This document shows positions 1 through 8,320 of a stretch of DNA of 64,000 bases, in pieces (position 1 is the first letter of the stretch; each line of letters starts with the position of its first letter). A program made the translations under genes and the position numbers. Under the pieces are notes generated by a model. It did not search any database. It worked only from the letters and a program-made list of their open reading frames with translations, and had not been told where the DNA came from. The stretch is from Actimicrobium sp034313845 (lineage in GTDB: Bacteria; Pseudomonadota; Gammaproteobacteria; Burkholderiales; Burkholderiaceae_D), in the NCBI RefSeq assembly GCF_034313845.1, contig NZ_JAVIWN010000004.1. One strand, given 5' to 3'.

Positions 1-578
1 TTGCAAATGGTTTCGAATTCTTCGGAGTTGTAGGCGATACCGCCACCGCTGCCACCCATCGTGAACGACGGCCGGATAACGATCGGAAAGCCAAGTGTTT
101 TTTGTACCGTCCAGGCTTCATCAAGCGTGTGAGCGATACCGGAACGGGCCGAACCGAGGCCGATGCGCGTCATCGCTTCCTTGAACTTGGAGCGGTCTTC
201 GGCCATGTCGATGGCTTCGGGCGAGGCACCAATCAGTTCGCAGTTGTACTTGGTCAGCACGCCATTGTGATGCAAATCGAGTGCGCAATTGAGCGCCGTC
301 TGGCCACCCATCGTCGGCAGGATCGCATCTGGCCGCTCTTTGGCGATGATGCTTTCGACGACTTGCCAGGTGATCGGTTCGATGTAGGTTACATCGGCCA
401 TCTCCGGGTCGGTCATGATGGTGGCCGGATTGCTGTTGACCAGGATCACGCGATAGCCCTCTTCACGCAGTGCCTTGCAGGCTTGCGCGCCGGAATAATC
501 GAATTCGCAGGCTTGACCAATGATGATCGGACCCGCACCAATGATCAGGATGCTTTTGATGTCAGTACGCTTTGCCAT
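1..578 (-). CDS. carB: Carbamoyl-phosphate synthase large subunit, 5' part
   Basis: Only the first ~192 codons are present; the gene continues leftward out of the window. The product begins MAKRTDIKSILIIGAGPI and contains the N-terminal ATP-grasp region (GQACEFDYSGAQACKALRE, NPATIMTD, MGGQTALNCA), characteristic of CarB, which uses ammonia from CarA, bicarbonate and two ATP to make carbamoyl phosphate for pyrimidine and arginine synthesis. Its ATG overlaps the carA stop as TAATG, so the two subunits are probably translationally coupled. Seen: motifs and overlap. Known: CarA/CarB form one complex. The 3' part cannot be judged. Confidence 0.97.
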   Translation of the reverse strand, partial: MAKRTDIKSILIIGAGPIIIGQACEFDYSGAQACKALREEGYRVILVNSNPATIMTDPEMADVTYIEPITWQVVESIIAKERPDAILPTMGGQTALNCALDLHHNGVLTKYNCELIGASPEAIDMAEDRSKFKEAMTRIGLGSARSGIAHTLDEAWTVQKTLGFPIVIRPSFTMGGSGGGIAYNSEEFETIC

Positions 579-1750
579 TATTGTTTTTCCATTCTTGCGT
601 TAGCCCGGGCGCTTTTCATCAAATCGACGAAGCGATCAAACAGGGGCGCAATATCATGCGGCCCGGGCGATGCTTCAGGATGACCCTGGAAGCAGAACGC
701 CGGTTTATCGGTACGGGCGAATCCTTGCAGCGAGCCATCAAACAGCGACACGTGCGTGACGCGGCAATTGGCTGGCAGCGATGCCGGATCCACCGCAAAG
801 CCGTGGTTCTGGGAAGTGATCAGTACCTGCCTGGTCTCGAGATCCTGCACCGGATGGTTGGCACCGTGGTGACCGAACTTCATTTTCAGGGTGGTCGCAC
901 CGGAAGCCAGCGCCATGATCTGGTGACCCAGACAAATGCCGAAAGTCGGAATACCAAGTTCGATCAGTTCACGCGATGCAGCGATCGCGTAATCGCACGG
1001 CTGCGGGTCGCCGGGACCATTCGACAGGAAGATGCCATCAGGATTGAGCGCCAGCGCATCGGCGGCAGTCGCCTGCGCCGGCAGCACCGTCACCTTGCAG
1101 CCGCGCTGCGCCAGCATCCGCAAAATGTTGAACTTGACGCCGTAGTCGAACGCAACCACATGAAACTTCGGGGTGTTTTGCTGGCCATAGCCGACACCGA
1201 GTTGCCATTCTGTTTCGGTCCATTCGTAGGCCACCTTGGTCGATACGACCTTGGCCAGATCCATGCCATTGATGCCGGCAAACGAACGGGCCAGCGCCAG
1301 CGCCTGGTCGGCCGTCACATCGGCGCCGGCGACAATCGCGCCACTCTGCGCGCCTTTTTCACGCAGGATGCGCGTGAGCTTGCGCGTATCGATACCGGCG
1401 ATAGCGACGATCTGTTCGGCCTGCAGATAGTCTGTCAGGCTTTGCTGCGAACGGAAGTTCGATGCCATCAGCGGCAGATCGCGAATGACCAGGCCTGCGG
1501 CGTGAACCTGCGACGATTCAACATCTTCGGCGTTGATCCCGGTGTTACCGATATGCGGATAAGTGAGCGTCACGATTTGACGGCTATAGCTTGGGTCGGT
1601 CAGAATTTCCTGATAACCGGTCATCGCCGTGTTGAAGACGACCTCACCGATCGTGTGGCCGGCAGCGCCGATGGAAAAGCCCTGGAAGATCGACCCGTCG
1701 GCAAGGGCGAGGATGGCTGGAACTGCGGGGCCAGAAAAGAATGGCGGCAA
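578..1750 (-). CDS. carA: Carbamoyl-phosphate synthase small (glutaminase) subunit
   Basis: The product (~390 aa) has the CarA N-terminal domain (ILALADGSIFQGFSIG) and a C-terminal class I glutamine amidotransferase domain with the nucleophile motif GICLGHQIMALA and the later HPEASPGPHD His/Glu pair. It releases ammonia from glutamine for CarB. I place the start at a TTG (MPPFFSGPAVPAILALADG) because AGGAG sits 7 nt upstream; an in-frame ATG at 1786 would add a 12-residue tail unlike the family. A putative promoter lies about 150 nt upstream, leaving a long untranslated leader. Confidence in function is very high, in the TTG start moderate. Confidence 0.96.
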   Translation of the reverse strand: MPPFFSGPAVPAILALADGSIFQGFSIGAAGHTIGEVVFNTAMTGYQEILTDPSYSRQIVTLTYPHIGNTGINAEDVESSQVHAAGLVIRDLPLMASNFRSQQSLTDYLQAEQIVAIAGIDTRKLTRILREKGAQSGAIVAGADVTADQALALARSFAGINGMDLAKVVSTKVAYEWTETEWQLGVGYGQQNTPKFHVVAFDYGVKFNILRMLAQRGCKVTVLPAQATAADALALNPDGIFLSNGPGDPQPCDYAIAASRELIELGIPTFGICLGHQIMALASGATTLKMKFGHHGANHPVQDLETRQVLITSQNHGFAVDPASLPANCRVTHVSLFDGSLQGFARTDKPAFCFQGHPEASPGPHDIAPLFDRFVDLMKSARANARMEKQ

Positions 1751-1903
1751 GGGGTAACTCCTGATGTGGTTACCGCCGCGCTGCATCGCGCCAGAGTGCC
1801 CGCGCGCGTCTTACCACGGCTAGGCGCGCGGAAAATGGCGTGGTCAATCAGGGGCGTAAAAGAGGTGTGCGCTACGGCGGAATAAAATGGGCTAAATCGC
1901 CGG

Positions 1904-1931
1904 ATTATAGCCTACAAGGAGGCTGGGGCAA
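1904..1931 (-). promoter_or_regulatory. Putative sigma-70 promoter of carAB
   Basis: Read on the minus strand, TTGCCC (1931-1926) and a perfect TATAAT (1909-1904) are separated by 16 bp. It points at carA and leaves a leader of roughly 145 nt before the TTG start. The match is by eye; no transcript evidence is available. Confidence 0.55.
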
Positions 1932-1935
1932 ACCG

Positions 1936-1968
1936 GAAAAACGCCGGCGAGCAAGATTTTCTCGCCGG
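1936..1968 (-). terminator. Rho-independent terminator after the GlcG-like gene
   Basis: On the minus strand an 8-bp perfect stem (CCGGCGAG / CTCGCCGG, loop of 9) is followed two bases later by TTTTT. It lies 20 nt beyond the stop of the GlcG/HbpS-like gene and just upstream of the carA promoter, so it would insulate carAB from read-through. Confidence 0.75.
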
Positions 1969-1988
1969 ACCGGACCACGCGTCCGGTA

Positions 1989-2396
1989 TTAGCCCAGCAG
2001 TGCGGCAATCCCTGCCTTGGCGACTTGCGCATCTTCCGACGACTTGACACCGGAGACACCGACCGCACCGAGACATTGACCGTCAATCATGATCGGTACG
2101 CCGCCTTCGAGCATGCCTTCGAGTTTTGGTGCCGTGATGAACGACATCCGGCCATTGTTGATCATGTCTTCGTAAATCTTCGATTCGCGACGACCCAGTG
2201 CTGCGGTACGGGCCTTGGCCGGAGCGATATCAGCCGAAATCGGTGCGGTACCATCGAGACGCTGGAACGACAGCAAGTGACCACCATCATCGACAATCGC
2301 AATGGCGACAGCCCAGTTATTGGCAACGGCTTCAGCTTCAGCAGCAGCGGCAATTTTTTTGACATCAACGAGGGACAATATTTGCTTGGATTGCAT
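1989..2396 (-). CDS. GlcG/HbpS family (DUF336) protein
   Basis: A 135-residue protein (MQSKQILSLVDVKKIAAAAE...) with the whole GlcG/HbpS fold: an N-terminal helix, the AIAIVDDGGHLLSFQRLDG strand-turn, the PISADIAPAKARTAA helix and the glycine-rich GGVPIMIDGQCLGAVGVSG segment. Family members include heme-binding HbpS and GlcG of glycolate operons; the true ligand is often unknown. Start chosen at the ATG with CGGAG upstream; a longer in-frame reading begins at 2450 but lacks a ribosome site. It sits alone between carAB and a divergent peptidase gene, so context gives no clue to substrate. Confidence 0.85.
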   Translation of the reverse strand: MQSKQILSLVDVKKIAAAAEAEAVANNWAVAIAIVDDGGHLLSFQRLDGTAPISADIAPAKARTAALGRRESKIYEDMINNGRMSFITAPKLEGMLEGGVPIMIDGQCLGAVGVSGVKSSEDAQVAKAGIAALLG

Positions 2397-2486
2397 CACA
2401 ACTCCGGAAGGAAAAAAGAGAACCGATTGTACGATAGACCGCCCGGGCAAATCAGATCGGAGAGGAATAACTTTTGACAGGTTTTG

Positions 2487-3074
2487 ATGATTCGGTTACC
2501 TTCAAATCTCGAAAAAAAACCGCGCCCAATTTTGACGACAACCAGCCCTTTCCGCCGAGTCTTCCGCCATGTCGTCGCCAGCGTCCTGTTCGCTGCCGCC
2601 TGCGCATCCTCCACGAACGGCTTGGCTGCCGATATTTCCGAACCACCAAAAAACGTCGCCTTGGCTCGTCTGCAAACCCTGAGTAACCGGGCGTCCGAAC
2701 TGGCAATGAGTGCACTGGGCCTGATCGGCATCCGCTACCGCATGGGTGGCAACACCGCAGAAAGCGGACTTGATTGCAGCGGTCTGGTGCGATTGGTGTT
2801 TCAGGAAGCGTGGGGCGAGACATTGCCCCGTACCTCCGAAGAAATCAGCCGGGTCGGCGAAAAAGTAGAGAGCCATGACATGCAACCCGGTGACCTCGTG
2901 TTCTACAACACCTTGCGTCGCGGCTTCTCGCACGTTGGCATCTACCTTGGCGATAACAAGTTCATCCATTCGCCGTCAGCCGGCGGCCAGGTTCGGGTCG
3001 AGAGCATGGATCTCGGTTACTGGAAAAGTCGCTTCAATGGCGCACGCCGCATCAGCGATCCCGAACATCCCTGA
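2487..3074 (+). CDS. NlpC/P60 (C40) cell-wall peptidase, exported
   Basis: A 195-residue protein with a basic then hydrophobic N-terminus (residues ~20-48, ending AANGLAA-like) that looks like a signal peptide, and a C-terminal NlpC/P60 domain. The catalytic Cys is in GLDCSGLVRLVF (C97), the first His in FSHVGIYLG (H149) and the third polar residue is H161 in KFIHSP. Family members cut D-Glu-diamino-acid bonds in peptidoglycan. An adjacent TTG three bases upstream is an alternative start. Three tandem terminators follow directly. Confidence 0.88.
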   Translation: MIRLPSNLEKKPRPILTTTSPFRRVFRHVVASVLFAAACASSTNGLAADISEPPKNVALARLQTLSNRASELAMSALGLIGIRYRMGGNTAESGLDCSGLVRLVFQEAWGETLPRTSEEISRVGEKVESHDMQPGDLVFYNTLRRGFSHVGIYLGDNKFIHSPSAGGQVRVESMDLGYWKSRFNGARRISDPEHP

Positions 3075-3097
3075 ACGAACACTGAATCAATGACGAG

Positions 3098-3190
3098 GCC
3101 GCATCACTTACGATGCGGCTTTTTTCCAGGCCGTATCACTTACGATGCGGCTTTTTTCCAGGCCGCATCACTTACGATGCGGCTTTTTAT
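3098..3190 (+). terminator. Three tandem copies of one rho-independent terminator
   Basis: A 32-bp unit is repeated three times (starts 3098, 3130, 3162). Each unit folds into GCCGCATC-acttac-GATGCGGC followed by 5-6 T. Copy 2 has one C-to-T change that becomes a G-U pair, so the hairpin survives. The T runs follow only on the plus strand, so the array stops transcripts from the NlpC gene before they enter the convergent patatin gene, whose stop codon overlaps the last T run. Confidence 0.88.
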
Positions 3191-4092
3191 TACTCGCGCC
3201 TGGCCCGCAACTTTTCCCGCAGTTCGGGCAGCATCAACGTGGTGGCTTGTTCACCAGCCAGAATCGCCAGATTACGACCGGCGAAATCGTTGCCTTTCAT
3301 GCTGCCCAATTTCGGCACGATCACGACATCGGCATCCTTGAGTTCAACCCGGTTGATGCTCTGGCCCATGATCGCAAAGGTCTGCAATACGACATCAACC
3401 GAACTGAGTGCTGCCTGCACATCCGGCTGGGTAGAAATATTGACTGCGATGACAAAATCAGCGCCCATCTCGCGTGCAAATCGTACCGGGACCGGCGACA
3501 CCAGACCGCCATCGACATACGCATGGTCACCAATACGTACCGGCTGGAATACACCCGGCACGGCTGACGAAGCACGCACGGCCAGCCCGGCATTGCCTCT
3601 CCTGAACAGGATGGGCAAGCCGCTATTGAGGTCGGCTGCAACGGCACCAAAAGGGAGTTTGAATTTTTCAATCGGCAGATTGCCCACTGACTTGTTGACG
3701 TAGTTCTGCAGCGCCTCGCCCTTGAAGACGCCGCTGGCCTTCGCAAACAGCGGCACGCTCCAGTCGGAAATCGCCGCCTCGTCCATCTCGAGCGCCATTT
3801 TTTGTAACGCGTAGCCATTGTTTCCTGCCGCGTACAGCGCACCGACCAGACTGCCGGCGCTGGTGCCGACGACAATATCAGGAAAAATACCTTGCGCCTC
3901 CAGCGCCTTGATGACGCCGATGTGTGCAAAGCCACGGGCTGCGCCGCCGCCCAGCGCCAGCCCGATCCGCACCGGTCGCTGTGGTCTGGGCTGAGCAATC
4001 GGCGCAACGGGCGTGGCCGGCACGGACAGACAACCACCCAGTAACAAGGCCGTAGCGAGCAAGGCAAGACGAGTCGACAAATCGAAAGACAT
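3190..4092 (-). CDS. Patatin-like phospholipase, lipoprotein
   Basis: A 300-residue protein. The N-terminus carries a lipobox (LLLGGC, lipidation at C21), then a proline-rich linker, then a patatin domain: oxyanion motif GLALGGGAARGFAHIG, nucleophile GTSAG (S78) and the catalytic Asp in YVDGGLVSPVPV. Family members (bacterial RssA/PlpD-like) are Ser-Asp dyad lipid acyl hydrolases; here it would be anchored in the envelope. No operon partner; it converges on the NlpC gene. Substrate cannot be inferred from sequence. Confidence 0.9.
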   Translation of the reverse strand: MSFDLSTRLALLATALLLGGCLSVPATPVAPIAQPRPQRPVRIGLALGGGAARGFAHIGVIKALEAQGIFPDIVVGTSAGSLVGALYAAGNNGYALQKMALEMDEAAISDWSVPLFAKASGVFKGEALQNYVNKSVGNLPIEKFKLPFGAVAADLNSGLPILFRRGNAGLAVRASSAVPGVFQPVRIGDHAYVDGGLVSPVPVRFAREMGADFVIAVNISTQPDVQAALSSVDVVLQTFAIMGQSINRVELKDADVVIVPKLGSMKGNDFAGRNLAILAGEQATTLMLPELREKLRARRE

Positions 4093-4211
4093 GAATTAAT
4101 TGTAGGCAATAGATGATGAGGCGGCGATCATACTGCGAAAGCAGTCTGATTATTTCGATACACAAACAATGTCACACTCTGTGGCTTCTTCACTCACCAG
4201 GAAAACCGACC

Positions 4212-4733
4212 ATGGCACGCCTCCCCTACGCTGATCCAACCCATCCTGACATCGCCAGGCAAGCGGCCCAGATCGCTGCCGAACGCGGCGGCAGCGTCAT
4301 CAACTTGTACAAGATGCTATTGCAAAGTCCGCCGCTGGCCGATGGCTGGCGCCAGTTGCTCACGGCGATCCGCCAGCAATGCATTTTGTCGGCACGCTAT
4401 CGCGAACTGGCCATCATGCGGATTGCCGTGCTCAACGAAGCCGATTACGAATTTGCCCAGCACGTGCCGTTTGCACTCAAGGAGGGTTACACCGATGCGC
4501 AACTCGCGGCCTTGAAAACCGCCGGTTATCGTGATCACTTCGATGCGCTGGACCTGCAAGTGATCGACTATACCGATGCGATGACGACCTCGATCCGCGT
4601 GCCGCAAGCCGTGTTCGATGCCGTGAAGGCCAACTTCAGCGATCGCGAAATGGTTGAACTGACCGCCACCATTGCGGCTTACAACATGGTGTCGCGGTTT
4701 CTGGAAGCACTGCAACTCGATCACGATCAGTAA
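4212..4733 (+). CDS. Carboxymuconolactone decarboxylase (AhpD-like) family protein
   Basis: A 173-residue protein. Motifs RQQCILSARYRELAIMRIAVLNEADYEFAQHVPFALKEGY match the AhpD-like all-helical fold, but the CxxC of true AhpD is absent (a Glu-His arrangement instead), so a peroxidase role is not supported. I start at MARLPYADPTHP, with CAGGAAA upstream; an upstream in-frame ATG at 4113 would add 33 residues unlike the family. It stands alone between patatin and phoR. Function beyond family is unknown. Confidence 0.82.
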   Translation: MARLPYADPTHPDIARQAAQIAAERGGSVINLYKMLLQSPPLADGWRQLLTAIRQQCILSARYRELAIMRIAVLNEADYEFAQHVPFALKEGYTDAQLAALKTAGYRDHFDALDLQVIDYTDAMTTSIRVPQAVFDAVKANFSDREMVELTATIAAYNMVSRFLEALQLDHDQ

Positions 4734-4781
4734 GTTCTCACCTGGCACGCAGGGCAGGTCCGTAGCCAGTCCGGCAATGCG

Positions 4782-6074
4782 TTACTGATTGACTGCGCTA
4801 GCCGGAAACCTGACCTTGAACAAGCTACCCTGCCCTGGCGTCGATTCGATCGCCAGCACGGCAGCATGGCGCAGCAGCACGTGCTTGACAATGGCCAGAC
4901 CAAGTCCGGTTCCCTTGGTCTCGCGCGAACGACTTTTATCGACGCGATAAAAACGCTCGGTCAGGCGCGAAATATGTTCCGGAAGGATGCCGATGCCGCT
5001 GTCCTGTACCGCAAATACCGGACCGGTGACACCCTTTTGCCAACTGATCGCAATCGTGCCGCCGGCCGGCGTGTAACGCACGGCATTCGATGCGAGATTG
5101 CTGAAGGCGCTACGCAACTCATCCGTGCTGCCACGGACATCCGGCCCGTCGATATCGAGTGTAATGACATGATTGCCGGCCGATAGCGCCTCGACCTCCT
5201 GACGGATATGTTCCATCAGACTGTGTATGTCGACACGCTCGGGCCGCATCGGGAATTCAACCGATTCGAGTCGGGTCAGGGTCAGCATGTCTTCGACCAG
5301 ATTTTGCATGCGCAGTCCCTGCTCGGTCATCAGCGTGAGGTGCGACGTGCGGGTGCGGGCATCGAGATTGGGCTGCATCAATGCGATCTCGAGGAAGCCG
5401 TTGATCACCGTCAATGGCGTACGCAATTCATGCGAGGCGTTGGCGATGAAATCGCGCCGCATCATTTCGATCCGGTCCGTCTCGGTCGCGTCATGCGTGA
5501 CCAGAATCTGGCGTCGATTTTCAAACGGAATGATCTGCATGATCAGCTTGCGGTCTTTCAGTGCCAGCGTCAGCGGCTGCTCGTAGCGACCGAGGATGAT
5601 GTAATCCATGAAGTCCGGATTACGGATCAGGTTGGTCACCCGCATGCCTTTGTCACGCTCGTTCTGCAAACCGAGATGCCGTTCGGCTGCCGGGTTGCAC
5701 CACTCCAGAAACAGCACGTCATCCATGATGACCACCCCATCGGGCAACAGCGTCATGGCCTGACGAAAACGTGCCAGCCATTCGATCAGCTCGATCTGAT
5801 GTTTTTCATCGCTGCGACGTAACCGGTACAGGCGCGAAAACACATCGGTCCAGGAACCCCAGCCGTCGGGCAGCTTGGCGCTGTCGGGATGATCGAGCCA
5901 GACATTGAGGAGTTGCAGGTAACTAATCTGGATGCCAAGGATCGCGCACAGTACAACAATGCAGACGACCAGCCCGACAACATGCCCAAAAAAATAACCC
6001 AGCACGCCCGACACCAAAAACACGCCGACTATCCGCAATACCGCGGGCACCCAGAAGAGCAACTGTGGATTCAT
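4782..6074 (-). CDS. phoR: Phosphate regulon sensor histidine kinase PhoR
   Basis: A 430-residue kinase: two N-terminal membrane segments (VPAVLRIVGVFLVSGVLGYFF and the following VVGLVVCIVVLCAIL), a PAS-like domain (DGVVIMDDVLFLEWCNPAAERHLG), HisKA with the phospho-accepting H in ASHELRTPLT, and HATPase motifs (NLASNAVRYTPAGG, DSGIGI, KGTGLGLAIVKH). It follows phoB after 9 nt. Known role: together with PhoU and the Pst transporter it senses phosphate and phosphorylates PhoB under starvation. The DUF3329-like membrane anchor is typical of PhoR. Confidence 0.96.
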   Translation of the reverse strand: MNPQLLFWVPAVLRIVGVFLVSGVLGYFFGHVVGLVVCIVVLCAILGIQISYLQLLNVWLDHPDSAKLPDGWGSWTDVFSRLYRLRRSDEKHQIELIEWLARFRQAMTLLPDGVVIMDDVLFLEWCNPAAERHLGLQNERDKGMRVTNLIRNPDFMDYIILGRYEQPLTLALKDRKLIMQIIPFENRRQILVTHDATETDRIEMMRRDFIANASHELRTPLTVINGFLEIALMQPNLDARTRTSHLTLMTEQGLRMQNLVEDMLTLTRLESVEFPMRPERVDIHSLMEHIRQEVEALSAGNHVITLDIDGPDVRGSTDELRSAFSNLASNAVRYTPAGGTIAISWQKGVTGPVFAVQDSGIGILPEHISRLTERFYRVDKSRSRETKGTGLGLAIVKHVLLRHAAVLAIESTPGQGSLFKVRFPASAVNQ

Positions 6075-6083
6075 GGCCGGACT

Positions 6084-6773
6084 TTATTTTTCTGAAAGCA
6101 TGTAGCCCACGCTACGGACGGTGCGGATCAGATGCTCCGCCTCTTTCAGTGCCTTGCGCAAGCGCAGCACATGGACATCCACGGTCCGTTCTTCGATGAC
6201 CGCGTGGTCGCCCCAGACCTTATCGAGCAACTGGGTGCGACTGAACACCCGGTCAGGGTGCGCCAGAAAAAATTTCAGCAACTTGAATTCGGCATGACCG
6301 ATCTCGATTTTCTGATCGGACAGGCTCACGCTGCAACTGATCGGATCTAGCGTCACCGGACCGGCCTTCATCATGCTCTGTGCATGCTCGGGACTCTTGC
6401 GCCGCAGTAGCGCCTTGATCCGGGCTGTCAGTTCACGCGGTGAAAATGGCTTGGTCACGTAATCATCGGCCCCATTGTCGAGGCCGGCGATCTTGTCTTC
6501 TTCCATGGTCTTGGCCGTCAGCATGATCACAGGAATCGCTTGCAACTGGCGATCACTGCGGATGCGCGACAGCAATCGCAAGCCACTCTGATCCGGCAGC
6601 ATCCAGTCCAGCAGGATCAAATGCGGCGTGCGCCGCTGGATGTACTCCCAGGCCTCCGCAGTCGTATTGACCGCCATCGTGTTCCAACCGGCGTCGCGTA
6701 ACGTATAGCTGACTAGTTCGACAATGGAAGGTTCGTCTTCAACGATCAGGATGGTGGTTTTATCGACTGCCAT
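6084..6773 (-). CDS. phoB: Phosphate regulon response regulator PhoB
   Basis: 229 residues: receiver domain with phospho-acceptor Asp in LILLDWMLPDQSG, the Thr of MLTAKT and the Lys of VTKPFSPREL, followed by an OmpR-type winged helix (LLKFFLAHPDRVFSRTQLLDKVWG, ERTVDVHVLRLRKAL). It should bind the two Pho boxes found between pstS and ppk1 in this window. Spaced 9 nt from phoU upstream and from phoR downstream, so the three are probably one transcript with pst. Confidence 0.97.
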   Translation of the reverse strand: MAVDKTTILIVEDEPSIVELVSYTLRDAGWNTMAVNTTAEAWEYIQRRTPHLILLDWMLPDQSGLRLLSRIRSDRQLQAIPVIMLTAKTMEEDKIAGLDNGADDYVTKPFSPRELTARIKALLRRKSPEHAQSMMKAGPVTLDPISCSVSLSDQKIEIGHAEFKLLKFFLAHPDRVFSRTQLLDKVWGDHAVIEERTVDVHVLRLRKALKEAEHLIRTVRSVGYMLSEK

Positions 6774-6782
6774 AGGGTCTGC

Positions 6783-7484
6783 TTAGTCTTCCAGTTTGGC
6801 CGAAGCTGCATAGTCGGTGTGACGGATATCCTTGCCCTCGACGATGTAGATCACATATTCGGCGATGTTCTTGGCATGGTCACCGATACGCTCGATGGCC
6901 TTGGCCACCCACAACGTATCGAGTGCCGATGAAATCGTGCGCGGGTCTTCCATCATGAACGTGATCAGGCTGCGCATGATCGAGCGGAATTCATGGTCGA
7001 TTACCGCATCCTGCGCAATCAGGCGCAACGCCTGCTTGGCATCGAGACGCGCAAACGCATCGAGTGCATCGTGCAACATGTCAGCGGCGCTGGTGGCGAT
7101 CACACGCACAGTCTCGTAGTGGTTGATCGACATCGTGCCGCGCTCGTGCAGGTTTGCAGCGGTGCGGGCAATTTTGCTGGCTTCATCACCGATACGCTCG
7201 AGGTCGGTAATGACCTTGACCGTCGCCATCACGGTACGCAAGTCATTGGCGGCAGGCTGACGGCGCACGATCAATTGACTGCAGGTTTCATCGAGCTGGA
7301 CTTCGAGCTTGTTGACGTTTTCATCGGACTTGATCACGGCAAAGGACAGTGACACATTACCGGTGCGAAACGACACCATCGCATCGCGCAACTGGCTTTC
7401 AACCAGTCCGCCCATCAGCAGTACTTTCGACCGGATCGATTCGAGATCAAGGTCGTATTGTTTGGAAGAGTGTTCGCCTGTCAT
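6783..7484 (-). CDS. phoU: Phosphate signalling protein PhoU
   Basis: 233 residues with two PhoU repeats; the conserved metal-binding motif ERIGDEASKIARTA occurs near residue 80 and the second copy ERIGDHAKNIAEYVIYIVEGKD near 200. Known to link the PstSCAB transporter to PhoR and to restrain the regulon when phosphate is ample. An AGGAC precedes the ATG. Position between pstB and phoB is the usual beta-proteobacterial order. Confidence 0.97.
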   Translation of the reverse strand: MTGEHSSKQYDLDLESIRSKVLLMGGLVESQLRDAMVSFRTGNVSLSFAVIKSDENVNKLEVQLDETCSQLIVRRQPAANDLRTVMATVKVITDLERIGDEASKIARTAANLHERGTMSINHYETVRVIATSAADMLHDALDAFARLDAKQALRLIAQDAVIDHEFRSIMRSLITFMMEDPRTISSALDTLWVAKAIERIGDHAKNIAEYVIYIVEGKDIRHTDYAASAKLED

Positions 7485-7535
7485 AAGAATTGTCCTGATC
7501 TGATTCGCTAGGTGATTAGTAAGGGGCGGGTTGTG

Positions 7536-8315
7536 TTAGCCGAAACGGCCGGTAATGTAATCCTGCGTTTCTTTTTTGGCAGGATTCATGAAAATCTGGT
7601 CCGTCTCGCCATACTCGACCAATTCACCCAGATACATGTAGGCGGTGAAGTCGGAGCAGCGTGCCGCTTGCTGCATGTTGTGCGTGACGATTGTGATCGT
7701 GTAATCGAGCTTGAGTTCACTGATGAGCTCTTCAATCTTCGCGGTCGAAATCGGATCGAGTGCCGAGGTTGGTTCATCGAGCAGCAGCACATCGGGTTTG
7801 ACGGCAACGCCGCGTGCGATACACAAGCGCTGCTGCTGTCCACCGGAAAGGCTCAGACCGCTCTTGTTGAGTTTGTCTTTGACTTCGACCCACAGCGCAG
7901 CCTTGTTCAACGCCCACTCTACCCGCTCGTCCATCTCGCCTTTTGGCAGGTTTTCGTACAAGCGCACACCGAATGCGATGTTGTCGTAGATCGACATCGG
8001 AAACGGCGTCGGCTTCTGGAACACCATGCCGACCTTGGCACGCAAGGCGTTGACGTCCTGATCGGCATCGAGGATGTTCTTGCCGCGATAGATAATCTGG
8101 CCTTCGGCGCGCTGGCCGGGATACAGGTCATACATCCGGTTGAGCGTGCGCAGCAGCGTCGATTTGCCACAACCGGACGGACCGATGAAGGCGGTGACTT
8201 TTTTCTCGTGAATATTGAGGTTGATGTTTTTCAGGCCCTGGAACGTGCAGTAGAAAAAGTTCAGGTCGGAGATCGCGATAGTCGGCTTCTTGTCCGCAGG
8301 ATGGTTATTGATCAT
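7536..8315 (-). CDS. pstB: Phosphate ABC transporter ATP-binding protein
   Basis: 259 residues from MINNHPADKKPTIAISDLNFFY. Walker A GPSGCGKST, signature LSGGQQQRLCIARG, Walker B VLLLDEPTSALDP and the H-loop VTHNM are all intact. It drives phosphate import through PstCA at the inner membrane. The in-frame reading upstream to 8408 is inside pstA and lacks family similarity, so I use the ATG 5 nt before the pstA stop region. Confidence 0.97.
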   Translation of the reverse strand: MINNHPADKKPTIAISDLNFFYCTFQGLKNINLNIHEKKVTAFIGPSGCGKSTLLRTLNRMYDLYPGQRAEGQIIYRGKNILDADQDVNALRAKVGMVFQKPTPFPMSIYDNIAFGVRLYENLPKGEMDERVEWALNKAALWVEVKDKLNKSGLSLSGGQQQRLCIARGVAVKPDVLLLDEPTSALDPISTAKIEELISELKLDYTITIVTHNMQQAARCSDFTAYMYLGELVEYGETDQIFMNPAKKETQDYITGRFG

Positions 8316-8320
8316 GGAAG

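Noticed and set aside
572..1885. Long plus-strand reading frame opposite carA
   Set aside because: It is the antisense shadow of carA, which has clear family motifs; the product is Arg/His-rich with no domain.
3090..3703. Plus-strand frames across the terminator array
   Set aside because: They translate the terminator repeats and then run antisense through the patatin gene.
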